A stretch of DNA of 23,002 bases, from positions 1-23,002 of the forward strand of contig QXVZ01018208.1 in NCBI GenBank assembly GCA_008931825.1, given 5' to 3'. Of this stretch, positions 8,416 to 17,564 are shown one piece after another. The DNA comes from Phallusia fumigata. Lineage: Eukaryota > Chordata > Ascidiacea > Phlebobranchia > Ascidiidae. The position numbers and the translations under genes were made by a program. Within the stretch, counting starts at the first letter, position 1. Each line of letters begins with the position of its first letter. A model generated the notes under the pieces. The model did no database searches, was not told the origin of the DNA, and saw nothing but the letters and a program-made list of their open reading frames with translations.

Positions 8416-8466
8416 CTCTAACTGCTGGTTGCTTCCATTTCCTTCTTTGCCGTCTCAATCCATTTC
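8416..8466 (-). CDS. Module A, copy 9 (short form)
   Basis: NGLRRQRRKWKQPAVR, acceptor AATAG, donor GTATGT. Upstream is B at 8548-8735. Confidence 0.4.
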
Positions 8467-8547
8467 CTATTAAAGAATATAAAAACATGTCAAACATTTG
8501 AAACAAAAATACATAGTACCCTGTCTCGTTGGAGAACATCAAATACA

Positions 8548-8735
8548 ACAGGTGGCGTTCTCTATTTTGTCATTGCACATACACTACGATCTTTCGATAT
8601 TTTCAACAGATAGCATTTCCATTTATTACATTGGATACTTTTACTACCCGAATTGCATTGGGTCCCTAAATCTTATTCTTTATCCAAGCGTACACATATG
8701 GTTCTCCACCCAAATGTAGATTCCTCCTGAGCAGA
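8548..8735 (-). pseudogene. Module B, copy 5 (frameshift)
   Basis: Acceptor CTCTGCTCAG; reads RNLHLGGEPYVYAWIKNKI then TAG because one base is missing before GGGACC. Donor GG/GTAGTA kept. Confidence 0.5.
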
Positions 8736-9100
8736 GTTGTCACGTATTTCGATTATAAGTGCGAATTTGGAGAAGTATTTCCTGACAATACGCAGGGAAC
8801 AAATCGGCGTTGGAAAGATAACAGAAAAAAAGAAAAGAAAAAAACAAGGGGAAACAATATGTGCCCCTTCAACGGAACTCGTGATAAAAGTTATCAAAGC
8901 GTATGAACATGCCGGTTTACTTACATTTGGCATATGATGCTATGATTATGCATATCAACCAGATCCCTCAATTGCTTTTGACAGCATCTTTTGTTCACAG
9001 CCCGTCTTTAAGAATCACATCTCCAACAGAACTCATGTTTTATGTACAAGCTTAAATATAAGGTGAAATATAAGATGAAAGGTTCCTCGCCCATTACAAC
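8672..9100. repeat. Direct repeat of 3185-3615
   Basis: Covers the end of B, the purine tract, C and I. Most differences are single bases. Both copies share the same shortened C with a TGA in the conserved frame. Confidence 0.8.
8925..9020 (-). pseudogene. Module C, copy 6
   Basis: Donor AAT/GTAAGT kept, acceptor reads TTGGAG. TGA in the C frame as in copy 2. Confidence 0.55.
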
Positions 9101-9372
9101 TCAGTAAATGCGTCAACATTAATATGCAAGAATTGCTTATGCTTGCTTTCATCGTAAAATGTTAATATTTTTGTAAATTAAACGGTTTGGCTAAGGGAAT
9201 GCATATACCGCGTTTGCTGTAACGCAAACGCTAAACAGTTTGTTCCCTACTTAGTCTTCAGCAATCAGAAATTGTTTGACAGATTTTTATTACTTTCGTG
9301 AATTAAATTTAAGGTGCTTGGATACAGTTTATCTAGCATTGATAATTAAACGCGATTACCTACAGCCACACA

Positions 9373-9480
9373 TTGTTGAGCATTCAACCGTTTGTCGCGT
9401 CGGGGATCCTGGGAACCACAGGCAAGAATGGTCTTCTACCAAGTCCAAACTTTTCCTAGACTGCGGCAAGACCAATGTTC
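9373..9480 (-). pseudogene. Module E, copy 4
   Basis: Same early TAG as copies 1 and 3. Acceptor TTTCAG intact, donor changed (CAATG/TGTGG). Confidence 0.6.
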
Positions 9481-9594
9481 CTGAAACAAAAAATAGCGAA
9501 CGAATTTTGAATTGGAAATACATGTAAAACTTACGCAGTTTTCAAGATACCTGGATAGATTAAACCGATAATGTGGTTGACCACAATTTATTAC

Positions 9595-9676
9595 CAGTTG
9601 GGCAATACGAAGTCCGATCCAAGCAGTTCTTCATGCAATAATGGTCTTTTTCTGGAAGCGATGCTGGCCTGAAGTT
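9595..9676 (-). CDS. Module D, copy 8 (in-frame 3-nt insertion)
   Basis: 82 nt, acceptor CACTAG, donor CTG/GTAATA. The insertion adds one codon: LQASIASRKRPLLHEELLG, then SDFVLPN. It is nearly identical to copy 6 apart from this, so the only length change seen between these two recent copies keeps the frame. Confidence 0.4.
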
Positions 9677-9849
9677 CTAGTGGATAAACGCAGAACTGTC
9701 AACGCAAAAAACGATCGCTGTATTTATCATCAAAGTCGATTAAATTTGATGGTGCATATAATGTACTTAAAACACGGGGGGCGGTCAAGCGTGCACTGCA
9801 AATCCGTGTTACATTATGTACACATGAATTTGTATCAACTTCAACATAC

Positions 9850-9904
9850 CTCTAACTGCTAGTTGCTTCCATTTCCTTCTTTGTCGTCTCAATTCATTCA
9901 TTTT
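9850..9904 (-). CDS. Module A, copy 10 (long form)
   Basis: KMNELRRQRRKWKQLAVR, acceptor AATAG, donor GTATGT. Confidence 0.35.
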
Positions 9905-9944
9905 CTATTAAACAATACAAAAAAACATGTCAAACATTTGGAAG

Positions 9945-10190
9945 AAAAATGCATGGTACACTGTCTTGTTGAGAACATCAAATACTAGAGGTGGCGTTAG
10001 TATTGTTTATGTTTACTTTACTTTATACTTAACACTTGCTTTTATGCATTCACTCGCAAAAGCATATCACGAACGCTAAATCGGATTGTTACTAACTTTT
10101 TGTGAATTAAATTTAAGGTTCTTGACTACAGTTTAGCTAACATTAGTAGATAACTTACAGTAAACGCAATAACTTACAACCAATTACCTT
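9945..10190. repeat. Truncated B joined to J fragment
   Basis: B homology stops at about 9999 after 'gaggtggcgtta'; J-like sequence follows at about 10046-10150. No exon candidate. Confidence 0.5.
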
Positions 10191-10197
10191 GTGTTGA

Positions 10198-10274
10198 GCA
10201 TTCAACCGTTTGTGGCGTCGGCAAACAATAGACAAAGTCCTAATATGTCGTCGACAGCGGCAAGACCAGTGTTC
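10198..10274 (-). pseudogene. Module E, copy 5 (internal deletion)
   Basis: Only 77 nt. Borders (TTGCAG and CAAG/GTAATT) remain but the middle is lost. Confidence 0.6.
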
Positions 10275-10351
10275 CTGCAACAAAAAGATCAGGGACATAA
10301 AAGTGCAAATTTATCTCTTAATTGTGAAAAAACGCAAAAACATATCACAGA

Positions 10352-10379
10352 GGCTAAACAGTGAGCACCCTGGTTAGCC
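10352..10379. repeat. H palindrome, copy 6
   Basis: Arms intact; centre changed to TGAGCACC. Confidence 0.7.
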
Positions 10380-10468
10380 TTTTGCAAGCGAATTTTGAAA
10401 AAGAAATTTATGTCAAATGTACGAAATTTAGCTGGATACCGGTGATGTGCTTGACTACAGTTAATCAC

Positions 10469-10528
10469 CCGATCCAAGCAGTTTTTAATGTAATAATGGT
10501 CATCTGCAAGCGATGCTGGTCTGAAGTT
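10469..10528 (-). pseudogene. Module D, copy 9
   Basis: Acceptor CTACCAG intact; the 3' part is deleted and a new GTGATT donor-like site lies at the break. TGA in the usual frame. Confidence 0.5.
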
Positions 10529-10669
10529 CTGGTAGAAAAACGCAGAAATGTCAACGTAATCGCTGTACTTAATATTGAAATTTAATGGTTCAAATAATGT
10601 GATCAAACTAAAGGGGCGGTTAACTCAATTTCGCTTTGAAGACTATGAACATGAACATCTAGCTACAAA

Positions 10670-11108
10670 CATCTAGAAACTTCAACTTTACTTTACTACA
10701 AAAAAGAACAGTGTTGCTGCGGAAGATATAATACAGACATTGCTTTGCATGGTGACACAAATTAGGGAAATAGTTAGGTAAACGCTGGGGCTATAGGATA
10801 AAATGCAACATCTGTGACATTCCAATGGCTAAACCTAAAAATATAGCTGAACCTAATAAAATTCATCCCAATCAAAAATTGTTTAAAAGGTGACCCACTA
10901 GGGGGAGCCACAAGCCAACCACTAGGGCAGTGACTACCCTGACTTGAACCACCAACCACTGAAGTGCAATTTAACTGGGTCAATCAGTTTATATTCTAAC
11001 AAACTTTCACCATTTTCATTTATGTTACCGCACCATCAGAGATACGTTTCGTTTGTGGTGTTTGCGACCATGCAAAACATTTGAGAAACGTTCTACTGTT
11101 AGGGGGGT
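10670..11108. repeat. G block, copy 2
   Basis: Closest copy of 7960-8398; the 10855-11108 part differs at few positions. Unlike copy 1 it continues rightward into 'agcgggagaaccattgggc'. Confidence 0.75.
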
Positions 11109-11305
11109 AGCGGGAGAACCATTGGGCTGTGGGGTCAAACAAAACATATGGCACAACTCTGGGTTCAAAAGGTGAAAATGGGGAAATCAAACCTACAGCC
11201 AAATGCTCAATTCGAAAGGTACAGTGCGCAACTTCAACTACTAGTCTGTCATGTGTGGCAATCGCAGACAGACAAAAAACGATATAATAGGAAAAATTCA
11301 ATAAC

Positions 11306-11414
11306 CTTGTTGAACATTTCACCGTTTTTGGAATCGGGGATCTCAGCAACCATAGACGAAAATGGGCTTATCTCAAATCCGTTTTTTTCCTCGAGAGCGG
11401 CAAGACCAATGTAC
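11306..11414 (-). CDS. Module E, copy 6 (intact)
   Basis: 109-nt exon-like block, acceptor TTTTTGTTGAAG, donor AACAAG/GTTATT. Entering in phase 2 it is open for 36 codons and exits in phase 0. It reads YIGLAALEEKNGFEI, SPFSSMVAEIPDS, KNGEMFNK. It shares 21 of 36 residues with the diverged copy at 14806-14914, including the unbroken block SPFSSMVA. That agreement is the best sign of past coding in the window. No domain is recognised. Left-hand copies of E carry stops, so this copy is closer to the ancestor. Acceptor AAG is less common than CAG. Confidence 0.45.
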
Positions 11415-11484
11415 CTTCAACAAAAAGATCAGAGACAGAAAATGCAAATTTATCTCTAAACAAAGCGCAAAAACATATCGCAAA

Positions 11485-11512
11485 GGCCAAACAGTGTGCA
11501 CCCTGGTTAACC
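11485..11512. repeat. H palindrome, copy 7
   Basis: GGCCAAACAG and CTGGTTAACC arms. Confidence 0.65.
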
Positions 11513-11603
11513 TTTAGCAATCGATTTAAAAAAAAAGAAATTCATGTCAACGTACGAATTTACAGGAGAAAAACGAAGCACATGAACATGTCTGTTCACT
11601 TAC

Positions 11604-11720
11604 TTTCGGCATGTGATGCATCTAGTCACGATGTTTTAAATCAACCAGATTCCTCCATTGCTAGTGCAGAATTTATTTTCCAATCGTTCGATATTCCGGA
11701 ATCGTATCCAAGAATCATAT
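11604..11720 (-). pseudogene. Module C, copy 7
   Basis: Acceptor GTTGCAG and donor AAA/GTAAGT intact, 117 nt. The phase 1 frame begins well but TGA and TAA break all frames near the middle. Confidence 0.55.
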
Positions 11721-12045
11721 CTGCAACAAAACCAACAACAGCATTCATGTTTAATGTACAAGTCTAACGAAATATAAGGTGAAAGGTTCCATTACAGTAA
11801 ACGCGTTCAAGAATGATAAGACAGTGATGCTTATGCTTGCCTGACGTCATATTTAACACTTGGTTTGATCTTAACAATTTAAGACATTTTTTTAATGTAA
11901 ACGGTGTTGCTAGGGGGAATACATACACCTGAAAACGCATATCGCAAAAGCTAAACAGTGTGCACCCTAGTTAGGCTTTTGCAATCAAAAATTGTTAGAC
12001 AAATTTACAATAAATTTTGTAAATACTAGACTGCAGGTTTACTAC

Positions 12046-12125
12046 CTGTTGGGAAAATACGACGTCCGATCCAAGCAGATCTGCATGCAATGATTGTCAT
12101 CTGGAAGCGATGCTGGTCTGAATTT
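12046..12125 (-). pseudogene. Module D, copy 10
   Basis: 80 nt, acceptor CTACCAG, donor CAACAG/GTAGTA. The usual frame has TGA (AGA TGA); a phase 0-to-2 frame is open (KFRPASLPDDNHCMQ), helped by an extra T near the donor. Ambiguous. Confidence 0.45.
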
Positions 12126-12139
12126 CTGGTAGAAAAACG

Positions 12140-12500
12140 CAAAAATGTCAACGTAAAGAAACGAACAGTTTATTTATTCGTTCAACGAAGTTACAGAAAT
12201 TTGATGGTGTAAATTATGTGATAAAAATACAGGGGCGGTCAAACGTGCACTCTTAACAACCCCTGTCGCCATATTCCGCTATGAAGACATTAAACAATCC
12301 CAAAAACATGTCAACATTTAAAACAGAACAAAACGTTGTTAATACGGAAGATATGTAACAGACATTTTTTTGTAAGTTGACAAACTTTAGGGGATAGTTA
12401 GGTGACCCCTGGGGCTATAGGGCAAAATGCAGCATTCGCGACACAACAATGGCCGAACCTAAAATATATTAAAATAAATCCAAATCAGAATGTGTTGAAA
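12140..12500. other. X motif and upstream part of G copy 3
   Basis: X core at 12231 onward. From about 12310 it is G-like. No exon candidate seen. Confidence 0.5.
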
Positions 12501-12735
12501 AGGTGACCCACTAGAGGGAGCCACTAGCCAACAACTAGAGCCTGTTGTTCACTAAGTTAATGACTACCCCGACTTGAACCATTTCATCTGGGACATTCGG
12601 TTCTTGTTCTAACAAACCTTTCACCAATTTTATTTGTGTAAACCTATTATTGTAGGAACTTTTCGTTTGTGGTGTTTGCAAGCTTGCAGAACGTTTAAAA
12701 ATATTTTACTATTTTCCGGCTTGAGGGATAACCAC
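12500..12735. repeat. G block, copy 3
   Basis: Starts 'aggtgacccactagagggag'; contains an extra stretch near 12545 relative to copies 1 and 2. Confidence 0.7.
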
Positions 12736-13080
12736 TGGAATTATGGGGTCAAACGAAACAGATAGCACAACTCCAGAATCATCGCTAAGCGCTATGTCAC
12801 TTGCCGTAAAGTCGTCAATCACTCCTTACGCGTCGAATCGTTTATTTTGGAGCAGAACAGTACGCGTTCAAACCCGTACATAGGGCACGTAAACAGAAAA
12901 ATGAATATTTGGGTTTAGGTGAAAGCTTTGTACCAACTATCTAAATAGTAAAAATTCTTGATGACTGACATCATTAATAATTGCAGTTTTAACATTTTTA
13001 CAAAGCCAGTGGATAACGGACGGCTAACTGGGCTCGAAAGTTACAGCACAACATCAGATAGCGATCTTTCATGCTCGCAA
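12736..13080. other. Interval without exon candidate
   Basis: Contains a fragment like F ('gtaaacagaaaaatgaatat') at about 12890. Nothing else recognised. Confidence 0.4.
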
Positions 13081-13181
13081 ATTTGAAGGAATTAGAAAGG
13101 CTTTCTTGACCAAACAGTGTAAACACCCAAAAAAGGAAGAGTAAAAATTAGAGAAGCACATAAACATGCTTGTTTACTTAC

Positions 13182-13299
13182 ATTTGGCATGTGATACATC
13201 TGATCACGATGATTCGTATCAACCAGATTCCCCCATTGCTGTTGTTAGCACAGGTTTTAATCCGTTTGACATTCAAGATCCAGTTTTTCGGAAACAAAT
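13182..13299 (-). CDS. Module C, copy 8 (open)
   Basis: 118 nt, acceptor TTTGTTGCAG (TTGTTGCAG visible), donor AAT/GTAAGT. Entering in phase 1 it is open for 38 codons: LFPKNWILNVKRIKTC, ANNSNGGIWLI, RIIVIRCITCQ, exiting in phase 2. The second half is hydrophobic and matches the copy at 21178-21296 (GGIWL..IVIRCITCQ). The entry phase differs from that copy by one base. Could be part of a membrane segment, but this is inference. Confidence 0.4.
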
Positions 13300-13507
13300 C
13301 TGCAACAACAATAACAACATGATTCAAGTATAAAATACGAGCCTAACGAAATAAAGTGCAGGATTTATCGCGCATTCCAAAACAGTAAATGCTGTTATAA
13401 CTAATATGATAATATTATTGACATTTAGATAGTTGCGCTACATTTTGTTTCATCCCAAACTTTTAAGCCTTTTGTGATTTAAACGATTTTGCTTTGTTGA
13501 ATTATTT

Positions 13508-13680
13508 TAATGCGGACACATCCACCGATGCTGACAACCGAATGTTGAACGGAACACACGTGACAAGCAAAATAGCAGGTGCAACATGCAAATCATCATG
13601 CTAAAATCAACACCGGGCTCGCTATTGGTTGCAGCAACAGAGAAGTGTTATTTACATTGAATTTTATGTTGCATGTAGAT
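13508..13680. promoter_or_regulatory. K block, copy 1, with E-box and octamer
   Basis: CACGTG at 13557-13562, CAGGTG about 20 bases on, then ATGCAAAT at 13586-13593. The order and spacing recur in two other K copies. Regulatory role is inference; it could simply be duplicated sequence. Confidence 0.35.
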
Positions 13681-13742
13681 GTGTCAACGAAAAGACGCTG
13701 TGTAGACATAAATATCTATCAAATATCAACATCAACTTAACT

Positions 13743-13793
13743 TCAAAAATTCAGGTTGTATAAGTTTCCTTCTTTGCCGTCTTAATCCATTTC
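13743..13793 (-). CDS. Module A, copy 11 (diverged, open)
   Basis: Acceptor TTGATAG, donor GAA/GTTAAG. Reads NGLRRQRRKLIQPEFL from phase 1. The Arg-rich core survives while the 3' half differs from left copies. Confidence 0.35.
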
Positions 13794-13988
13794 CTATCAA
13801 ACGATGCAAAAAAAAGTTCAACTTTAAGAAACAGAAGAAAATGCATCCATAGTATACTGACTTGAATAAGAAAACCAAAAACTAAAGATGGCGTTCTCCA
13901 AAACGCCAGTGCACATATACAACGACAATATTTTTCGCAAATTGACATGTAGGGTTTATATTTATCAAATTGGGTATATTTAACACCT

Positions 13989-14040
13989 ACATTGCATTGG
14001 GTCCCTATATTTATTGCCGTTTTATAACAAAGTTGTTCCT
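13989..14040 (-). CDS. Module B, copy 6 (open, phase 0-to-1)
   Basis: 52 nt, acceptor TTTATGCTTGCAG, donor GTAG/GTGTTA. Open for 17 codons: EQLCYKTAINIGTQCNV. It would follow E at 14806-14914, which exits in phase 0, and precede A at 13743-13793, which enters in phase 1, so three neighbours agree in phase. Its 5' half is unlike left-hand B; the GTQCN tail is shared. Confidence 0.4.
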
Positions 14041-14043
14041 GCA

Positions 14044-14370
14044 AGCATAAACGTATTGGACATTACCAACATAGATTTAATATTTGGTAGTGATGTTAAT
14101 AGCGCATGGACAGTTCACGACTAGCAACGAAAACTTCGAACAAGTAAAGAACACCTTTCCGAATCAAATCAAATTATTTCTAACATCATGTCAGTTACAA
14201 TCTGTATGTCAAAAACATGATTTGAACCAACGCACACTAACCAAAGCGGTTACAGTGGTGCGCTATAAACTCAACAACGTTTCGCCCTTTGACAGACCAA
14301 ATTTAGGCTTATTATACATATCTACCGCACATAACTACTGGAAAAAGGAGCTGAGCTTTTTGTAACACAG
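14044..14370. repeat. L block, copy 1
   Basis: Shared with 20030-20330 and 22085-22260 ('ctaacatcatgtcagttac', 'caacaacgtttcgcccttt'). A 93-codon plus-strand frame here is not kept in the other copies. Confidence 0.6.
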
Positions 14371-14800
14371 CTCGATATACCAAACTCATTTTATCTACCA
14401 TTGCTCAACCACAGCTTGATTTACACAAATTGAATGACTAACTAGCACGAAAAAATCTTAATTTGCGTATAGCAGTGTTTCATACGTTAAAGCAAAGTTA
14501 TAATATTAACCGTTGGGCTGCGGCTGCGAAAAACATGTTACCGACGAACGGTTAGCGTTTTAACATGCAGATGGGAGGCACCCTACATATCTACATTAGG
14601 AATGAATATTTGGGTTTTAACTATGACAATGGGTAAATCCAACCTAAGGTAACACACAACACTTTCCAATACTATGCATTCTATCAACCATTAAAAACGC
14701 AAACGTTTAGCTGACAAACCGATGAGTCTATTGGGGTCAAAAGTTCCAGTGCACAACTTCAGAAACTCGTATGTCATGAAGGAAGGAAAAAAAAGTTAAA
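14371..14800. other. Interval without exon candidate
   Basis: 'ggggtcaaaagttccagtgc' near 14733 resembles sequence right of G at 11129 and near 16440, so it belongs to the old unit. Nothing else seen. Confidence 0.4.
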
Positions 14801-14805
14801 TTTAC

Positions 14806-14914
14806 CTTGTTGAGCATTTCACCTTTTTCGGGGTGGAGAATCCCAGCAACCATAGACGAAAATGGGCTTTTCTCAACTCCTGTTTTTTCCTTGACAACGG
14901 CAAGGCCAAAGTTT
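14806..14914 (-). CDS. Module E, copy 7 (intact)
   Basis: 109 nt, acceptor TTTTTGTTTCAG, donor AACAAG/GTAAAT, both near consensus. Open for 36 codons in phase 2-to-0: NFGLAVVKEKTGVEK, SPFSSMVAGILHP, EKGEMLNK. Conserved with 11306-11414 at 21 of 36 positions over same-length blocks. Upstream on the minus strand lies D (15038-15110), which exits in phase 2 in its homologous frame; downstream lies B (13989-14040), which enters in phase 0. No family is recognised. Confidence 0.5.
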
Positions 14915-15037
14915 CTGAAACAAAAATATCAGAGACAGAAACGTGCGAAATTTCTCTCACTTGTGAAGCTCAGCGCAAAATCATACCACGAAGGCTAAAC
15001 AGTGAACAATCGAATATAAATGGTCACAGTTAATTAC

Positions 15038-15110
15038 CTGTTGGACATTAAAACGTTGGATCAAAGAAGTTCTAAATGAAGGTTTCTTGACAGGATGTTG
15101 GTATAAGGTT
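15038..15110 (-). pseudogene. Module D, copy 11
   Basis: Acceptor CTAACAG, donor CAACAG/GTAATT. The homologous 1-to-2 frame has one TGA (ELL then stop) where other copies have GGA. Confidence 0.5.
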
Positions 15111-15239
15111 CTGTTAGAAAAACGCGGAAATGTCAACATCAAAAGCGATCGCTGTATTTGTTTATGCAACGAAATTAAAGATATTTGATGGGGCAAAGAA
15201 TGTAATTTAAATTTAGAGGCGGTGAAGTNCCGCATCCAT

Positions 15240-15610
15240 TTCTCGGGGTGGCAGGGATGGCCGCCACCCCACTAGAAATTTGTAGGGTGGCAGGCATTGT
15301 AAAAAGTCTATCCTGCCACCCTACAAATTTCCTAGACTCGTTGTTATATTCTTGCTTTGAAAACATATGTAAACGAAGACTTCTGGAGACTTTTTCCACC
15401 AAATACGTGCAAGGCGAGCGACACAATTTATTTTTTCGTTTGTTGAACATTGCAGGAGAAAGTCTCATTTAGCGCATCTCGCGTGCTATATTCACCGATA
15501 ATATTAGCGATAACAGTAAGTATATTGACGCTACGAACCAAGAGTCGTACGTTGTGTAATTTTATCACGTGTCAGACCGCTTGGATTTGATCATTTCGCC
15601 ACCCCACACG
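15240..15610. mobile_element. Palindrome-rich insertion, possible foldback element
   Basis: Left end holds GGGGTGGC (15245-15252), its inverse GCCACCCC (15263-15270), then a 23/24-bp inverted repeat (15272-15294 with 15312-15335). A further GCCACCCC lies at about 15600-15607. No homologue elsewhere in the window. Bounds are uncertain and no clear target-site duplication was found. A plus-strand frame of 74 codons (15248-15472) is of unknown meaning. Confidence 0.4.
15272..15335. repeat. Long inverted repeat (hairpin)
   Basis: Left arm 15272-15294, right arm 15312-15335, 17-base loop. The arms match apart from a one-base gap; both hold the core 'tttgtagggtggcagg' or its complement. Confidence 0.9.
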
Positions 15611-15659
15611 AAAAAACATTTGCTAAAAAACCGACGCCTATATGTCCGCATCAGAGATG

Positions 15660-15900
15660 GCTTGGAAGGTGGCCCACGAGAGGAGCTACACGTCAACGAC
15701 AAAAGCATGATCACCAAGTTAGTGACAACCCAGACTTGAACCATCCCCTACTTAAGTTCAAATTTAACTAGAACAATCGGTTTATATCTAACCTTTCACC
15801 ATTTTCACTTATGTAACCCTATCATAGCAGAAACGTTTCGTTTGTGGTGTTTATAAGCATGCAAAACGTTTGAAAAACTATTTACTCGAGGGTTATGAAA
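15660..15900. repeat. G block, copy 4 (diverged)
   Basis: Keeps 'gacttgaacca', 'ctttcaccattttca' and 'cgtttcgtttgtggtgttt'. Confidence 0.65.
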
Positions 15901-16500
15901 TCAAACAAAACAGATGACACAACTCCATAATCATATGTTCTATCTGTGAAAGTTTCATCCAAAACCACTGAACGTTTTCTGTACATAGACATGCTGCAAT
16001 TTAGGAAAAGAAAAAAAGGAAAAAACAAAACCAACAGAGTGTAAACAATTTTTCCCTTTCCTGGAATCTATAAATAAGGTTTCCATTGCGCATTTACAAC
16101 TTCATTTTAGTCAGCAAAACGCCGGGTCGGCCGGCCGTAATAAATGTGTAGGTAAGGTCTGATACAACCGCCTTTCTGTCGGATTGTTTGCGTTTGTGTC
16201 AAAACAGTCAGCGACAACCAATAATCAGTAATCATGCTAAACAGTACATCTAAGTTCGTAGTTTGATAAGGACATGTAAAGAAAAAAATTAAAATTGGAA
16301 ATTCAAAACGTAAAAATAGGTGAATCCAACCAAGTACTTCGCGTTATACCAACTTTCAGAATAGAAAACATCTCGGTAAAATGCTTCATTAAGTATTGCT
16401 GTTTTATTATTTTCTATCTTGGGGTGCTATGGGTTAACCGATGGGTCAGCTGGAGTAACAGTGCACAACTTCAGATACCTATCTATCATGTGTAAAAATT
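15900..16500. other. Diverged F and flank
   Basis: 'ccattgcgcatttacaac' at about 16082 matches F. 'ggccggcc' at about 16129 is a local GC-rich palindrome. No supported exon. Confidence 0.4.
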
Positions 16501-16590
16501 CTAATGAGATTGATCGACTTTCTTGCCCAAACGGTTGGAAAAAAAGGAAGAAAAAGTTATACAAACACATAAACATGCTTGTTTACTTAC

Positions 16591-16708
16591 ATTTGCCATG
16601 TAATGCGTCTGATCACGATGATGCATATCAACCTCATTCCTCCATTGCTTTTGCAGGCGCAGCATTTCCCAAGTTCCAATGTTCCAGAACAGTCTTTCAG
16701 GAACTAAT
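16591..16708 (-). CDS. Module C, copy 9
   Basis: 118 nt, acceptor TTTTTTTACAG, donor AAT/GTAAGT. One frame (phase 2-to-0) is open throughout: LVPERLFWNIGTWEM, LRLQKQWRNEVDMHH, RDQTHYMAN. The frame matching copies 8 and 11 is also open apart from a TAG as its first full codon, and reads SNGGMRLICIIVIRRITWQ at the end. The second is more likely the ancestral one. Confidence 0.35.
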
Positions 16709-16739
16709 CTGTAAAAAAACAGCATTCAAGTTTATTATA

Positions 16740-17085
16740 CAAATATATTTTTGTCGTATTTCCTGACACTTTTTTTGAGGACATGACGTTCCTACCTCAA
16801 AGCGAGGGACTGATCTGCAACTAACAGACTAGATCTGATTCGTACGTTTACCATGTCACAAAACATTTTGCACCTATTAAAAGTAAGTTGGGTTTAGTAT
16901 ATTTTAATGAACACTTATCGAGTATTCAGTAAGTTAAGGTTAGTATGTTTGCATTGTCACCGAACATTAAACTTAAAAGCCGAACATTAAAGTTGTGTCA
17001 TTGCAACTGATTCTAAAACCATTTCACCTACCAGGTTTGACTAACTACGCCGGGACTTCAACGAAAATCTAATAACCTCGACTTC
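16740..17085. other. Interval without exon candidate
   Basis: Short internal repeat 'ccgaacattaaa' at about 16960 and 16980. No repeat-family match recognised. Confidence 0.4.
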
Positions 17086-17203
17086 TTTCCATCTTGTTCT
17101 CTCGCACCCGAATGAACGGAGAGTCATCTGCGAAAGAAAACAAAAGCAGTACTGGGAATTCTATGCGCCAAGTAACGTGGTTCACAACGCGTTATCAATA
17201 TAC

Positions 17204-17257
17204 GTCGACATGCGAAGACAGAATAACTGCACGTTATACCGCCTTCCCATGCTCGAC
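17204..17257. repeat. Hairpin, copy 1
   Basis: Left arm from 17204 (gtcgacatgcgaagac) and right arm to 17257 (gccttcccatgctcgac) are near-complementary. Confidence 0.6.
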
Positions 17258-17522
17258 ATAAAATAATTTTGCAACTCGGCAGTTCAAATGTTCCGGTGGC
17301 GTTACGTGTCAACATTAATACGGTATGTGTAACCTATCAAAAGGCAAAATGCATAAAAACACATTGCCACGTGTTTTACCGTGAAAGTAAGTTTAAATCT
17401 TGTTTTGTCGTACCTGCATGGACGAGTCGGCTTCCGTTTCATTTTCTACGAAATAAAGAAAAACAGCACTAGGAGTTCAACGCTATATAGAACCTACTTC
17501 GCAAAGCATTTAAACATCTCAA

Positions 17523-17564
17523 CATGGAAAGACAGGATAAGTGCACTTTATACTGTCTCCCATG
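17523..17564. repeat. Hairpin, copy 2
   Basis: 'catggaaagacag' and 'ctgtctcccatg' arms, imperfect. Confidence 0.6.

Larger units (their letters stand above)
9100..9945. repeat. Direct repeat, copy 2, H block deleted
   Basis: Matches 6090-7030 except that the sequence from the E acceptor intron to the start of the D intron is missing at about 9497. The join is within 'aaaatagcgaacgaa'. Confidence 0.85.

Noticed and set aside
1..11100. CRISPR-like or satellite array
   Set aside because: Units are over 1 kb, modules differ in length, spacers are themselves repeated, and the context is not prokaryotic.
11020..11349. 109-codon minus-strand open frame
   Set aside because: Crosses the intact E exon in another frame and continues into G; the better-supported reading is E itself.
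14084..14365. 93-codon plus-strand open frame
   Set aside because: Lies in the L block; the other two L copies have stops and indels in the matching frame.
15175..15468. 97-codon minus-strand frame as a transposase fragment
   Set aside because: It spans the N and both palindromes, and no catalytic motif is visible.
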